64,000 nucleotides of DNA from Marasmitruncus massiliensis (GCF_900186535.1 NZ_FYDE01000003.1:372001-436000); one strand, 5' to 3'; positions 17,651 through 27,868 are shown, numbered from the stretch's first letter. Program-made: numbers and translations. Notes: generated by a model not told the origin, from the sequence alone.

Positions 17651-17664
17651 CAGGGGGCAGAAAG

Positions 17665-20118
17665 TTGTCAACAATTGCAAAAGTTGTGGTGGAAAACGCC
17701 ACGCTGCATTTTGATAAACTGTTTTCCTACCTTGTTCCGGAGGGAATACCCGTTTCTGCGGGCTGCCGTGTAACGGTTCCGTTCGGGGCCGGGAATCGCA
17801 CACGGTTCGGGCTGGTCATGGAGCTGGGGGAGGAAGACGGCGGCGCGAAGCTGAAAACCATCGCGTCGCTTGTTGATAAAGAACCGCTGCTCAACGCGGA
17901 AATGCTGGCGCTTGTCCGCTACCTCAAAGAGACGACCTTCTGCGGCTATTATGACGCTGTCCGTACCCTGCTCCCGCCGGGAATCGGCGTGGAGCTGAAA
18001 TATACCTATGAACTGGGAGAACCTGTTCCGGAAGGGGAGGAACTTCCAGGTGACGTAAGGCAGGTTGTGGATTATCTGTCGGGGCGCGGAAAGCCGGTGC
18101 GGGAGGAAACCATGCTGGCCGCGCTGGGCCTGGCGGCGGACGCCCCGGTGCTGCGCTTTCTGTGCGAGAACGGAACTCTGATTAAGTCCCAGGAAATCCG
18201 CCAGCGGATTCTGGACGAAAAGCTGGTGATGGTGCGTCTTGCGGATGGCATCAGCGAGCTTTCCGATATCACCGGCGTGAAAATCACCGCCAAACAGAAG
18301 GCGGTAGTGGAACTGCTCTCCCGGGTGGGGCAGGCGTCGCTTAAAGAAGTCTGTTATTTTGCCGCTGTGGGCAAAACCGTACCGGACAGACTGGAAAAAG
18401 CGGGTATCCTCCATTATTTTACCAGGGAGATCTATCGCAATCCCTATGCAAATCGCCACGCCCGGGAAGACAGTAATTCGATTGTGCTTGCCGATGAGCA
18501 GGAGGCGGCCTTTGAGAGCCTGTGCGCCCTTGCGGACCAGGATTCCCCCGCCGCCGCTCTGCTTTACGGTGTGACCGGTTCGGGCAAAACAGAGGTGTTT
18601 CTGCGTACAATCCGCCATGTGCTGGAGCGCGGCCGCGGCGTCATCGTCATGGTGCCGGAGATTTCGCTGACCCCCCAGACCATCGACCGCTTCCACCGCT
18701 ATTTCGGCAGCCAGATCGCCGTTCTGCACAGCGGGCTCACCATGTCGGAGCGGATGGACGAATGGAAGCGCATCAAAAAAGGCGGCGCACGGATTGTTGT
18801 CGGAACCCGAAGCGCAGTGTTCGCGCCGCTGGACGATATCGGGCTGATTGTGATGGACGAGGAACAGGAATCCACCTACAAGTCCGAGCAGTCTCCCCGT
18901 TACCACGCGCGGGACGTGGCGAGGGTGCGTGTGGCTTACCATAAGGCGCTTCTGCTGTTGGCTTCCGCGACGCCCAGCGTCGAAAGCTATTACCGCGCCC
19001 GGCAGGAGAAATACCATCTGCTGACGCTCAAAAACCGCTACGGTAAGGCAAACCTGCCGGATGTGACGATTCTGGACATGTCCACACAGGCGCTGAACGC
19101 CAGCTCCGCGTCTCTATCACAGGAACTGATCGAACAGCTGCAATCAAACCTCGACCATCATGAGCAATCGATTCTTCTACTCAATCGGCGCGGCTACAAC
19201 ACACTGGTCAAATGCGCCGTCTGTTCCACGGTGGCGCAGTGCCCGCACTGTTCGGTAGCGCTGACCTACCACAGCGCCAACGGGCACCTGATGTGCCATT
19301 ACTGCGGGTATGTCGCGCGCGCGGATGAGGTCTGCCCCACCTGCGGCAGCAAGCTGCTGCGGTTTTCGGGCGCCGGTACCCAGAAGGTGGAGCAGGAGCT
19401 GCGGGAGCTGTTCCCCGATGCGCGGATTCTGCGGATGGATATGGACACCACAATGGCGAGGTTTTCCCACGAAAAATATTTTGCCGATTTTTCTGCGGGC
19501 AAATATGATATGATCATCGGAACCCAGATGGTTGCCAAGGGCTTGGATTTTCCGAATGTGACGCTCGTGGGCGTGCTTTCGGCGGACGCGTCCCTGTATG
19601 CGCAGGACTACCGCAGCTATGAGCGGGCGTTTTCCCTGTTTACACAGGTCGTGGGGCGTTCCGGGCGTGCGGAAAAGGCTGGCCGCGCTTATATTCAAAC
19701 GTTTACGCCTGAAAATACGGTGATTTCTCTTGCGGCCGCGCAGGATTACGACAGCTTTTTTGCGCAGGAGATCGAAAGCCGCCGCATCCACCTTTATCCG
19801 CCATTCTGTGATATGGTGGGCGTCGGATTTTCCGGGCTGGTGAATGCGCAGGTCCGGGACGCGGCGCAGTGCTTTGTGGCAAAATTCGCGGAACTGGCGG
19901 GCGGGGAGTATCCCGACCTGCCTCTGCGGGTGCTTGGGCCCTGCGAGAGTCAGATCAACCGGGTGGCAGGCAAATACCGCTGGAGGATGGCGGTGAAATG
20001 CAGTTATAATGCCCGTTTCCGCACGCTGCTTTGGCGTGTGGTGGAATGGTATTATGCGCAGAACGCGCAGAAGGATGTCTCAGTCTTTATAGACCCCAAG
20101 TATGAAAATTCGATATAA
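17665..20118 (+). CDS. priA: Primosomal replication protein PriA (helicase)
   Basis: An 817-residue helicase that reloads the replisome at stalled forks. Visible parts: the N-terminal 3'-DNA-binding domain, Walker A GVTGSGKTEVF, Walker B VMDEEQE, four zinc-binding CxxC pairs between about residues 510 and 560 (CAVC, CPHC, CHYC, CPTC), and the C-terminal helicase lobe with QVVGRSGRA. The TTG at 17665 is chosen because caggggg lies at a good distance; a TTG at 17647 overlapping the coaBC stop is the alternative. Confidence 0.96.
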   Translation: MSTIAKVVVENATLHFDKLFSYLVPEGIPVSAGCRVTVPFGAGNRTRFGLVMELGEEDGGAKLKTIASLVDKEPLLNAEMLALVRYLKETTFCGYYDAVRTLLPPGIGVELKYTYELGEPVPEGEELPGDVRQVVDYLSGRGKPVREETMLAALGLAADAPVLRFLCENGTLIKSQEIRQRILDEKLVMVRLADGISELSDITGVKITAKQKAVVELLSRVGQASLKEVCYFAAVGKTVPDRLEKAGILHYFTREIYRNPYANRHAREDSNSIVLADEQEAAFESLCALADQDSPAAALLYGVTGSGKTEVFLRTIRHVLERGRGVIVMVPEISLTPQTIDRFHRYFGSQIAVLHSGLTMSERMDEWKRIKKGGARIVVGTRSAVFAPLDDIGLIVMDEEQESTYKSEQSPRYHARDVARVRVAYHKALLLLASATPSVESYYRARQEKYHLLTLKNRYGKANLPDVTILDMSTQALNASSASLSQELIEQLQSNLDHHEQSILLLNRRGYNTLVKCAVCSTVAQCPHCSVALTYHSANGHLMCHYCGYVARADEVCPTCGSKLLRFSGAGTQKVEQELRELFPDARILRMDMDTTMARFSHEKYFADFSAGKYDMIIGTQMVAKGLDFPNVTLVGVLSADASLYAQDYRSYERAFSLFTQVVGRSGRAEKAGRAYIQTFTPENTVISLAAAQDYDSFFAQEIESRRIHLYPPFCDMVGVGFSGLVNAQVRDAAQCFVAKFAELAGGEYPDLPLRVLGPCESQINRVAGKYRWRMAVKCSYNARFRTLLWRVVEWYYAQNAQKDVSVFIDPKYENSI

Positions 20119-20194
20119 TTGCCTGAAATTGCGGATTTTTTTGGAATGTTTTAAGATTGTTTAAGCATTTTCGCGCAGAGGAGGTATAATAGAA

Positions 20195-20482
20195 ATGCAG
20201 TGGTTTTTTGTGATTGCCGGGTTTGTGGCTGTGGTGTATTACGTCAGAAGGCGGCTGGATTATGGAAAGCCAAAGGAGTGCGAGGCGACGCTCACCCGAA
20301 AAACAGTTTCTTCTGTCGGGGGCGCGCCTGTTTATACCTTTACCTGCGAATGCGGGGACGGCGTAAGCCGCGTTCTTTCCACGCGGGAGGAATACTACGG
20401 CAGACTGAAAGAAGGCATGCGGGGGATGCTGGCTTATCGGGGCAGGACTTTGCTTGATTTTGAGGAATTCAGCAGATACTGA
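20195..20482 (+). CDS. Small membrane-anchored protein, DUF2500-like
   Basis: A 95-residue protein with one N-terminal transmembrane helix (WFFVIAGFVAVVYYV) and a soluble beta-rich part. The ending KEGMRGMLAYRGRTLLDFEEF resembles the DUF2500 pattern of a GxxGxLxYxG turn before an aromatic-rich strand; this is a visual resemblance only. It has a gaggaggtata ribosome site and lies between priA and def. No function can be proposed. Confidence 0.75.
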   Translation: MQWFFVIAGFVAVVYYVRRRLDYGKPKECEATLTRKTVSSVGGAPVYTFTCECGDGVSRVLSTREEYYGRLKEGMRGMLAYRGRTLLDFEEFSRY

Positions 20483-20531
20483 TGTTACCGTCCGTATAGA
20501 TGAAAACAATAAAATTCTGGAGGATTAACAG

Positions 20532-20999
20532 ATGGCACTAAGAAATATTATTAAAAACGGCGATGAACGGCTGCGCAAAAAAGCACGGGCGGTGACGGAC
20601 TTTAATGAGCGTCTTTGGACATTGCTTGACGACATGTATGAAACCATGCAGGACGGGGACGGGGTCGGCCTTGCCGCCACGCAGGTGGGCATCCTTCGGC
20701 GGGCGGTTGTCATTGATATCGGGGAGGGGCTGATAGAGTTCATCAACCCTGTGATCACTGAAAGTTCCGGCGACCAGTACGGCAGCGAGGGGTGCATGTC
20801 TGTCCCCGGGGAATACGGGATGGTGCACCGCCCCCAAAAAGTGGTGGTACAGGCGCAGGACCGTCATGGCAAGCCGTTCGAGCTGACTGCCGAAGACTAT
20901 CTCGCGGTTGCCGTCTGCCATGAAACAGACCATCTGGACGGCGTCCTGTTTATTGATAAAACAGACCATATGCTCACGCCTGAAGAACTGGGCGAATAA
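20532..20999 (+). CDS. def: Peptide deformylase
   Basis: A 155-residue iron/zinc enzyme that removes the formyl group from nascent proteins. All three motifs are present: GVGLAATQVG (residues 42-51), EGCMSVPG with the metal-binding Cys, and CHETDHLDG, where HETDH supplies two His ligands and the catalytic Glu. The second and third motifs show normal spacing. It is followed 23 bp later by fmt, whose product adds the formyl group to initiator tRNA. Confidence 0.97.
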   Translation: MALRNIIKNGDERLRKKARAVTDFNERLWTLLDDMYETMQDGDGVGLAATQVGILRRAVVIDIGEGLIEFINPVITESSGDQYGSEGCMSVPGEYGMVHRPQKVVVQAQDRHGKPFELTAEDYLAVAVCHETDHLDGVLFIDKTDHMLTPEELGE

Positions 21000-21022
21000 T
21001 TCTGCGGATATGGAGGGACTCT

Positions 21023-21943
21023 ATGCGTATCGTATTTATGGGCACACCCGATTTCGCGGTGCCGTCCCTGCGGCGGCTGCTGGATGACGGATATGAAATA
21101 GCGGGCGTGTTTACCCAACCGGATAAACCGAAAGGGCGCGGCTATAAACTGGCTCCGCCGCCTGTGAAAGAGCTTGCACTGCAGCATCAGCTTCCGATTT
21201 TTCAGCCCGAAAAGATGAAGGACGGCACAGCTTCGGGAATTCTGCAGGAGCTTGCCCCCGAACTGATTGTGGTGGTGGCTTTCGGACGGCTTCTGCCGAA
21301 AGAGATTCTGGAGCTTCCGCGTTACGGATGCGTGAATGTGCATGGGTCGCTCCTGCCGAAATACCGCGGGGCGGCTCCCGTCCAGTGGAGCGTGCTCAAC
21401 GGCGATCAGACCGCCGGCGTTACCACAATGTATATGGCGGAGGGGCTGGATACCGGAGACATGATTCTCAGCCGTTCTGTGGAAGTCGGCCCCGACGAAA
21501 CTTCTGGCGAACTTTATGCCCGGCTGGCGGATTTGGGGGCAGACGCCCTTTCCGAAACGGTGCGCCTGATTGCGAAAGGCGAAGCGCCGCGGACGCCGCA
21601 GGATGACACGGCATCCTGCTATGCACCGATGCTGACCAAGGAGCTTGCACGGATTGATTTTACGAAATCTGCGGCGGAGGTGCTGAACCTTGTACGTGGT
21701 ATGAATCCCTGGCCGGTCGCCCATACGCTGCTGGGCGGGAAGCTGCTGAAGGTCTACCGCGCCCGCATTGTGGACGGCTCCGGCGCCCCGGGCTGTGTAG
21801 TGGACTCACATCGTCTGATTGTCGCCTGCGGCAGCGGGACGGTCGAACTGCTCGAAATTCAGGCGGAGGGCAGCAAAAGAATGCCCGCTGCCGATTATCT
21901 GCGCGGACATTCGGTTGCCGCGGGCAGTTTCTTAGGGGAATAA
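21023..21943 (+). CDS. fmt: Methionyl-tRNA formyltransferase
   Basis: A 306-residue enzyme that formylates initiator Met-tRNA. It begins MRIVFMGTPDFAVPSLRRLL and has the catalytic VNVHGSLLPKYRGAAPVQW segment with Asn, His and the SLLP signature, then GITTMYMAEGLDTGDM-like sequence here written GVTTMYM. The C-terminal OB-like domain follows from about residue 205. It is normal in length and pairs with def. Confidence 0.97.
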   Translation: MRIVFMGTPDFAVPSLRRLLDDGYEIAGVFTQPDKPKGRGYKLAPPPVKELALQHQLPIFQPEKMKDGTASGILQELAPELIVVVAFGRLLPKEILELPRYGCVNVHGSLLPKYRGAAPVQWSVLNGDQTAGVTTMYMAEGLDTGDMILSRSVEVGPDETSGELYARLADLGADALSETVRLIAKGEAPRTPQDDTASCYAPMLTKELARIDFTKSAAEVLNLVRGMNPWPVAHTLLGGKLLKVYRARIVDGSGAPGCVVDSHRLIVACGSGTVELLEIQAEGSKRMPAADYLRGHSVAAGSFLGE

Positions 21944-21966
21944 TTCTTCTGGAAGGAGGATTTTCG

Positions 21967-22650
21967 ATGTTTTTTGACTATTACTATTTGATTCTGGTGG
22001 TGCCCGCGCTGCTGTTTGCGCTGTGGGCGCAGGCTACCGTATCGGGTACGTTCGGGAAATATTCCCATGTGCGTTCGGCCAGCCACCTGACGGGGGAACA
22101 GACCGCAAGGCGGATTCTGGACGCCAACGGCCTGCAGAATATCCGGGTCGAACACATCCGGGGGAATCTGACCGACCATTACGACCCGTCAGCCGAGGTC
22201 GTGCGGCTTTCCGACAATGTCTATTTCAGTGATTCCGTGGCGGCGGTCGGGGTTGCCGCGCACGAATGCGGCCATGCGGTCCAGCACGCCACCCACTATT
22301 CGCCGTTGGTGTTTCGGAATGCGATCATTCCGGTGACCAATTTCGGCTCAAAGCTGGCGGTCCCATTGTTTATACTGGGCCTGATTTTCTCGTTGCCAAT
22401 GCTCTCCAACCTGGGTATTCTTCTGTTTGCGCTGGTGGCGGTGTTCCAGCTGGTGACCCTGCCTGTGGAGTTCAACGCGTCCTCGCGCGCGCTTGCCACG
22501 CTGGAGAACTTTGATTATCTCAGCCCGTCCGAGCTGCGGGGTTCCCGCAGGGTGCTGCAGGCAGCCGCGCTGACCTATGTGGCGGCGCTTCTTGTGACAG
22601 TGATGCAGCTGCTGAGGCTGGTACTGCTTTCCCGCAACCGCCGCGACTGA
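21967..22650 (+). CDS. Zinc metallopeptidase, YugP family
   Basis: A 227-residue membrane protein with an HExxH zinc site in VAAHECGHAVQHA near residue 101. Hydrophobic segments lie at the N-terminus (YYLILVVPALLFALW), around residues 130-170, and at the C-terminus. The family is common between fmt and rsmB in Firmicutes; its substrate is unknown. A ggaaggagg ribosome site precedes the ATG. Confidence 0.92.
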   Translation: MFFDYYYLILVVPALLFALWAQATVSGTFGKYSHVRSASHLTGEQTARRILDANGLQNIRVEHIRGNLTDHYDPSAEVVRLSDNVYFSDSVAAVGVAAHECGHAVQHATHYSPLVFRNAIIPVTNFGSKLAVPLFILGLIFSLPMLSNLGILLFALVAVFQLVTLPVEFNASSRALATLENFDYLSPSELRGSRRVLQAAALTYVAALLVTVMQLLRLVLLSRNRRD

Positions 22651-22681
22651 CCCGGCAAATTTATCAGATTGGATATTCAGA

Positions 22682-23962
22682 ATGAAAGATGCACGATATA
22701 CGGCGGTGCAGGCGCTTCTGCGCCAGAGCACCGCGAACGCCTACTCCAACCTTGTCCTTGATTCCCTGATCAGCCAGAACGGGCTGGACCAGCGCGACGG
22801 CGCGTTTGCGTCGGCGTTGTTTTATGGTACCCTGGAACGGATGCTAACGATAGACCATATTTTAAGCGCTTATTCCGCCAAGCCGCTGTCGGAGCTTTCC
22901 GCACCGGTGAGGGAGGTTCTGCGCGCGGGAATCTGCCAGCTGGTGTTTATGGACGGGGTGGATGACTATGCCGCCGTGAGCGAAAGCGTGAATCTGGTCA
23001 AGGCGATGGGGAAAACAAAGGCGTCCGGTTTTGTCAACGGTGTGCTTCGCAGTTTCCTGCGGGACGGCAAGAAGATTCCTCCTGTTTCCGGAGGCCGGGC
23101 GGAGCAGCTTGCGGTGGAATATTCCTGTCCGGCGTGGCTGATTTCTGTTTGGCTGGAACACTATGGCGAAGCGGCCTGCCTGCGGATGCTGGAGCGTTCC
23201 CTTGGAAAGCCGCCAGTTTATCTGCGGGTGAATACGCTGAAAACGGATGCGGAGTCGCTTTGTCGGTTGCTCGGGGAGCAGGGGGTGGACGCAAAGCCCG
23301 ATGAGGAAGTAGCGGGCTGTGTTGCGGTTTTTGGGCGCGCGGCGGTGGAAAAGCTGGATGCCTTCCAGCAGGGCCTGTTCCATGTGCAGGACAAGGCGTC
23401 CCAGATCTGTGCGGCCTCTCTTGGAGCATTGCCCGGGGAGCGGGTGCTGGACGTGTGTTCGGCGCCGGGCGGGAAGACCTTTACCATCGCGCAGCTAATG
23501 GCGGATCAGGGTGAAGTTGCCGCCCGAGATCTGCATGCCAAACGCGCCGCTTTGGTGCGGCACGGCGCCGCGCGGCTGGGGCTTTCCTCTGTGACGGCTT
23601 CGGTATGGGACGCGTCGGTATTTGACGAATCGGCAGGTGCCTTTGACCGGGTGTTATGCGATGTGCCCTGTTCCGGTTTCGGGATCATCCGCCGCAAGCC
23701 GGAAATCAAATACAAGCCGCGGGAATCTATCCAAAATCTGCCGGAAATACAGTATAAAATCCTGCAAACTTCCTCACACTATTTAGCAGGGGGCGGCACG
23801 CTGGTTTATTCCACCTGCACGCTGCTGCCTGCGGAAAATGAGCAGGTGGTTGCCCGGTTTCTGGCGGAGCAGAGCGGGTTTTCTCTTGTTTCGCAGCAGA
23901 CCTATACCGGAGAAACGATCGATACCGACGGCTTTTTTGTATCCGTCCTGCAAAAACGGTGA
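22682..23962 (+). CDS. rsmB: 16S rRNA (cytosine-967-C5)-methyltransferase
   Basis: A 426-residue enzyme with an N-terminal NusB-like RNA-binding domain (residues about 1-130, with KASGFVNGVLRSF) and a Rossmann methyltransferase domain. SAM-binding LDVCSAPGGKT is near residue 258, the catalytic DVPCSGFG motif near residue 324 and the second conserved Cys in YSTCTL near residue 380. RlmN starts five bases after its stop, so they are co-translated. Confidence 0.95.
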   Translation: MKDARYTAVQALLRQSTANAYSNLVLDSLISQNGLDQRDGAFASALFYGTLERMLTIDHILSAYSAKPLSELSAPVREVLRAGICQLVFMDGVDDYAAVSESVNLVKAMGKTKASGFVNGVLRSFLRDGKKIPPVSGGRAEQLAVEYSCPAWLISVWLEHYGEAACLRMLERSLGKPPVYLRVNTLKTDAESLCRLLGEQGVDAKPDEEVAGCVAVFGRAAVEKLDAFQQGLFHVQDKASQICAASLGALPGERVLDVCSAPGGKTFTIAQLMADQGEVAARDLHAKRAALVRHGAARLGLSSVTASVWDASVFDESAGAFDRVLCDVPCSGFGIIRRKPEIKYKPRESIQNLPEIQYKILQTSSHYLAGGGTLVYSTCTLLPAENEQVVARFLAEQSGFSLVSQQTYTGETIDTDGFFVSVLQKR

Positions 23963-23967
23963 GATAA

Positions 23968-25023
23968 ATGGAAAAAATCGACATCAAATCCTGTACCCTT
24001 ACGGAATTAAGGACGGTAACCGCAGAAATGGGGCTGCCGAACTTTCGTGCGGGGCAGATTTACAGTTGGCTGCATGGCAAACGGGTATCCACATTTGCCG
24101 AAATGTCCGATCTTTCTGCATCGCTGCGCAGTCAGCTTGACGAAAAATTTTACATAAATACCGTCTGCATCAAAAAAAAGCTTGTTTCCGCTATTGATGG
24201 TACGGTAAAATACCTTTATGAACTGCGCGACGGCAACTGCGTGGAGGCGGTCCTCATGCATTACCATCATGGGACCTCCCTGTGCATCTCTTCGCAGGTG
24301 GGCTGCCGGATGGGCTGCAAATTCTGCGCGTCCACGCTTGCGGGCTGCGTGCGGAATCTCACCGCGTCCGAGATGCTGGATGAGGTGTATACCGCTCAGG
24401 CGGACAGCGGCGAACGTGTGGACGGCGTTGTGATGATGGGCATCGGGGAACCGCTCGATAATTTCGAGCAGGTGATGAAGTTTCTGGAGATTCTTTCAAG
24501 CCCGGAGGGGCTCAACCTTTCGCTCCGCCACGTTTCGCTTTCCACCTGCGGGCTGGTGGATCAGATCCGGGAGCTCGCCCGGCGGAAGCTTCAGCTGACC
24601 CTTTCGGTTTCCCTGCACGCCCCTAATGATGAAATCCGCAGCCAATCGATGCCCATCAACCGCAAATACAATGTGGAACAGCTTCTGGAAGCGTGCCGCG
24701 ACTACTTTGCGACGACCGGGCGGCGAATCTCGTTTGAATACGCGCTGATCGCGGGGGTGAATGATTCGCCCGAAAATGCTGCGGAGTTGGCTTCCCGCCT
24801 GAAGGGGATGGGCGCGCATGTAAATCTGATTCCGGTCAACCCGGTGGAGGAGACAGGCTACCGGCGCGGAGACCGCGCCGCGATTGAGCGGTTCCGCGAC
24901 AGGCTGGAGCAGCTTGGCGTCAATGCGACGATCCGAAGGGAACTGGGGAGCGATATCAGCGCCGCGTGCGGGCAGCTCCGCAGACAGGATGCGGCGGAGC
25001 AGGAAAACGGAAATGTGGGCTGA
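23968..25023 (+). CDS. rlmN: 23S rRNA (adenine-2503-C2)/tRNA methyltransferase RlmN
   Basis: A 351-residue radical SAM enzyme that methylates A2503 of 23S rRNA. The cluster motif CRMGCKFCAS (CxxxCxxC) is near residue 112, GEPLDNFE follows, and LSLHAPNDEIRSQSMPINRKY is the conserved middle block. A conserved Cys near the C-terminus (AACGQLR) is the second catalytic cysteine. The last residues run in a variable tail. About 110 bp without a gene separate it from prpC. Confidence 0.96.
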   Translation: MEKIDIKSCTLTELRTVTAEMGLPNFRAGQIYSWLHGKRVSTFAEMSDLSASLRSQLDEKFYINTVCIKKKLVSAIDGTVKYLYELRDGNCVEAVLMHYHHGTSLCISSQVGCRMGCKFCASTLAGCVRNLTASEMLDEVYTAQADSGERVDGVVMMGIGEPLDNFEQVMKFLEILSSPEGLNLSLRHVSLSTCGLVDQIRELARRKLQLTLSVSLHAPNDEIRSQSMPINRKYNVEQLLEACRDYFATTGRRISFEYALIAGVNDSPENAAELASRLKGMGAHVNLIPVNPVEETGYRRGDRAAIERFRDRLEQLGVNATIRRELGSDISAACGQLRRQDAAEQENGNVG

Positions 25024-25132
25024 TGCGGCCAGCCGCGAACCTGCCCCCGAAAAGCGGGTTGAGCGGAATTCGCCAAAACAGCGTCCACACTGCAAGATCG
25101 TGCCGTGTGGCAAGAAGGAGTGCTAACGATTG

Positions 25133-25864
25133 ATGAAGATCTATGGGGGGACCGATAAGGGGTGTGTGCGCGCCACCAATCAGGATGCCTATGTTTTCGA
25201 AGTGATCGATGATACTACCGCATATGCGGTCCTGTGCGACGGTATGGGCGGAGAGAACGGCGGGCATATCGCGAGTGGGAGAGCAGTGGAAATCATCGGG
25301 CAGGCGCTTTCCAGAGGGCTTTCCAGCCATCCGTCACCGGCCTCGGTCAAATCGATGGTCGTTTCCGCGGTTTCTGCCGCCAACGCGGTGATCTTTGAGA
25401 TGGCCGGCGCGGATAAATCCCTGAAGGGAATGGGTACTACGGTGGTGCTTGCTGTGGTCTGCGGCGATCTTCTGTGTGTGGCGCACGCCGGGGACAGCCG
25501 CGCCTATTTTATCCCGGAGCATGAAGGCTCTTCCCGGAAGCTCACCAGGGACCACAGCGTGGTGCAGCTGCTGGTAGACAGCGGCGAGATTACCGACGAA
25601 CAGGCACGTGTGCATCCCAAGCGCAATTATATTACCCGCGCACTCGGAGTGGAACGGGAAGTGGAGCTGGAATATATGGAGCATCCATTTCCCTCCGGCC
25701 GGGTGCTGCTTTGCTCGGATGGGCTCTATAATTATGCTCCTCCCGAGGAGCACCTTGATCTGATTACCACATGCGCAGGTGAGCAGGATGTTTTTCTGCT
25801 GATCGATGAAGCGAATAAAGCGGGCGGAACGGACAATATTACCGCTGTTATCATCGCGAAATAA
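25133..25864 (+). CDS. prpC: PP2C family Ser/Thr phosphatase (PrpC/Stp)
   Basis: A 243-residue phosphatase that opposes the kinase encoded next to it. The metal-binding DGMGGENGG motif is near residue 38, AHAGDSRAY follows, then SDGLYN, and the C-terminal DNITAVII. The ATG at 25133 follows agaaggagtg. The pair with the PASTA kinase 19 bp downstream is a fixed arrangement in Firmicutes and controls cell-wall growth and division. Confidence 0.95.
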   Translation: MKIYGGTDKGCVRATNQDAYVFEVIDDTTAYAVLCDGMGGENGGHIASGRAVEIIGQALSRGLSSHPSPASVKSMVVSAVSAANAVIFEMAGADKSLKGMGTTVVLAVVCGDLLCVAHAGDSRAYFIPEHEGSSRKLTRDHSVVQLLVDSGEITDEQARVHPKRNYITRALGVEREVELEYMEHPFPSGRVLLCSDGLYNYAPPEEHLDLITTCAGEQDVFLLIDEANKAGGTDNITAVIIAK

Positions 25865-25883
25865 CGCGGGAGGAAACATAGGA

Positions 25884-27836
25884 ATGGATAAATATTTAGG
25901 CAAAAAGCTTGATGGCAGATATGAGATCATGGAAATCATCGGTATCGGGGGCATGGCGAATGTCTATAAGGCCTATGACGTGCTGGAGGACCGGATTGTA
26001 GCGGTCAAGATCCTGCGCGAGGAATATATGGACAATGAAGACATGCGGCGCCGGTTTAAAAATGAAAGCAAGGCCATGGCGGTGCTGAACCATCCCAATG
26101 TTATGCGCGTGTATGATGTCAGTTTTTCCGACCGGATGCAGTCGATTGTGATGGAATACATTGACGGAATTACGCTCAAGGAGTATATTGAGCAGCAGGG
26201 CGTGCTTCAGTGGAAGGAAGCGGTCCATTTTACGGTGCAGACCCTGCGGGCGCTTCAGCATGCCCATGAAAAGGGGATTGTCCACCGTGATATCAAGCCT
26301 CAGAATATTATGCTTCTGTCTGACGGCACCATCAAGATCACTGATTTCGGCATCGCGCGGTTTGCCCGCAGCGAGGCCCGCACGCTGACCGACAGGGCGA
26401 TCGGCTCGGTGCATTATATCAGCCCGGAACAGGCTGCCGGCGGGACAATCGATGCCCGCACCGACATTTACTCGGTCGGCGTTATCCTTTACGAGATGCT
26501 TACCGGGCAGGTCCCTTTTGAAGCCGATACCCCGGTGTCGGTCGCGCTCAAGCAGATTCAGAATAAAGCGGCCCTGCCGCGCACGCTGAATTCTTCCATC
26601 CCGGAGGGGCTGGAGGAGATTACCATGCATGCCATGGAGAAGGACGCGGCAAAACGCTACCAGTCCGCGGCACAGATGCTGAGGGATATCGATGAATTCA
26701 AGCGCGATCCGTCGATTTCATTTGAATATAAATATCTGAATGTACCGCTGCCGGCGGAAAACAGCAAGTACACCAATGCGATACAGAATGCCCGAAAGGA
26801 TCAAAAAAAGGTGAAACGCAAAAAAGAAAAAACAAAACGGGCTCCGATTATTCCGGTTCTCGCCGGAGTAACGACGGCTTTTGTGATTGTGACGGCGGCG
26901 TTTATCGGCTGGATGATTTATCTGAACAATCCGTTTGCGCCCGTCGAAGATGTGGAAGTCCCCACATTAATCGGGCTTAAGTATGATGACATCAAGATTT
27001 CCCCCAAATACGAAAATTTTAAACTGGAAGTGGAAAAAACCGATTACAACAACGATTACGGTAAAGGGGTCATTTATGACCAAAGTCCCAAAGCGGGAAC
27101 AAATGTCAAAGTCGATTCGATTGTCAAAGTAAAAATCAGCACCGGCCAGAAGACGATCAAGCTGACCAATTTTGAAGGCATGGACGTCAAGCAGGTGATT
27201 GCCCAGCTCAAGGAGTGGGGCATTGATTATGATGAAAAGGCAATGTTCAGCGATACCATACCGCTGGACAGCATCGTGAAAACAATTCCCGGAGAGGGAG
27301 AGGAAGTTTCCGCAGGCGAAGTGGTGACGCTCTATGTCAGCATGGGCAAGGAGCAAAAACAGGTTACCGTGCCGGATCTGGCAGGAATCAGCATCGAGGA
27401 TGCGCGTACCCTGCTGCAGAATTATAAACTGCAGATCGACAAGGTGACCTACGACTCTGATTATGACGGCGAATTCCCGGACGGTACGATTATCGAGCAA
27501 TCTCCCGCGGCGGATTCCATGGTGGAGCAGAATAGCAAGATCAACGTGACGGTTGCCGGCGAAAGCAGCGGGCCGATCAAGATGTCCCTGTTTGTTCCGC
27601 TGCCTGCGTCGGTTGACCGCGATGTGGAAATGTCCGCCACACAGGACGGCGAGGAAGTCGCCAAGGAAACGCTCAATCCTTCCAATGCCAAGGTCTGGAA
27701 ACCTGCTTTTGAAGGCGAAGGGATCACAGAGGTGAATATTTTCTTTGATGGAGAGCTTTATCAGGTGTATGAGCTGGACTACGACCAAAAAGGACACCGC
27801 ATTCTCCATAACTACGCAGACGAATTTGAAGAATGA
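25884..27836 (+). CDS. prkC: PASTA-domain Ser/Thr protein kinase PrkC
   Basis: A 650-residue membrane kinase. The kinase domain (residues about 12-275) has GIGGMANVYKA, the AVKILREE lysine, HRDIKPQN and DFGIAR. A basic juxtamembrane stretch (KKVKRKKEKTKR) precedes a transmembrane helix at about 320-345. Three PASTA repeats follow outside the cell (about 355-420, 421-490, 491-560), then a C-terminal Ig-like-length extension. PASTA domains sense muropeptides or lipid II. The ATG at 25884 is chosen by gcgggagga and by the family start MDKYLGKKLDGRYE. Confidence 0.96.
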   Translation: MDKYLGKKLDGRYEIMEIIGIGGMANVYKAYDVLEDRIVAVKILREEYMDNEDMRRRFKNESKAMAVLNHPNVMRVYDVSFSDRMQSIVMEYIDGITLKEYIEQQGVLQWKEAVHFTVQTLRALQHAHEKGIVHRDIKPQNIMLLSDGTIKITDFGIARFARSEARTLTDRAIGSVHYISPEQAAGGTIDARTDIYSVGVILYEMLTGQVPFEADTPVSVALKQIQNKAALPRTLNSSIPEGLEEITMHAMEKDAAKRYQSAAQMLRDIDEFKRDPSISFEYKYLNVPLPAENSKYTNAIQNARKDQKKVKRKKEKTKRAPIIPVLAGVTTAFVIVTAAFIGWMIYLNNPFAPVEDVEVPTLIGLKYDDIKISPKYENFKLEVEKTDYNNDYGKGVIYDQSPKAGTNVKVDSIVKVKISTGQKTIKLTNFEGMDVKQVIAQLKEWGIDYDEKAMFSDTIPLDSIVKTIPGEGEEVSAGEVVTLYVSMGKEQKQVTVPDLAGISIEDARTLLQNYKLQIDKVTYDSDYDGEFPDGTIIEQSPAADSMVEQNSKINVTVAGESSGPIKMSLFVPLPASVDRDVEMSATQDGEEVAKETLNPSNAKVWKPAFEGEGITEVNIFFDGELYQVYELDYDQKGHRILHNYADEFEE

Positions 27837-27868
27837 AATCAAAATCTATTTCTGTGAAGGGCGGCTGT

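Noticed and set aside
25024-25132. Gene between rlmN and prpC
   Set aside because: The open frame here is the out-of-frame continuation of rlmN sequence, with no start signal or family pattern.
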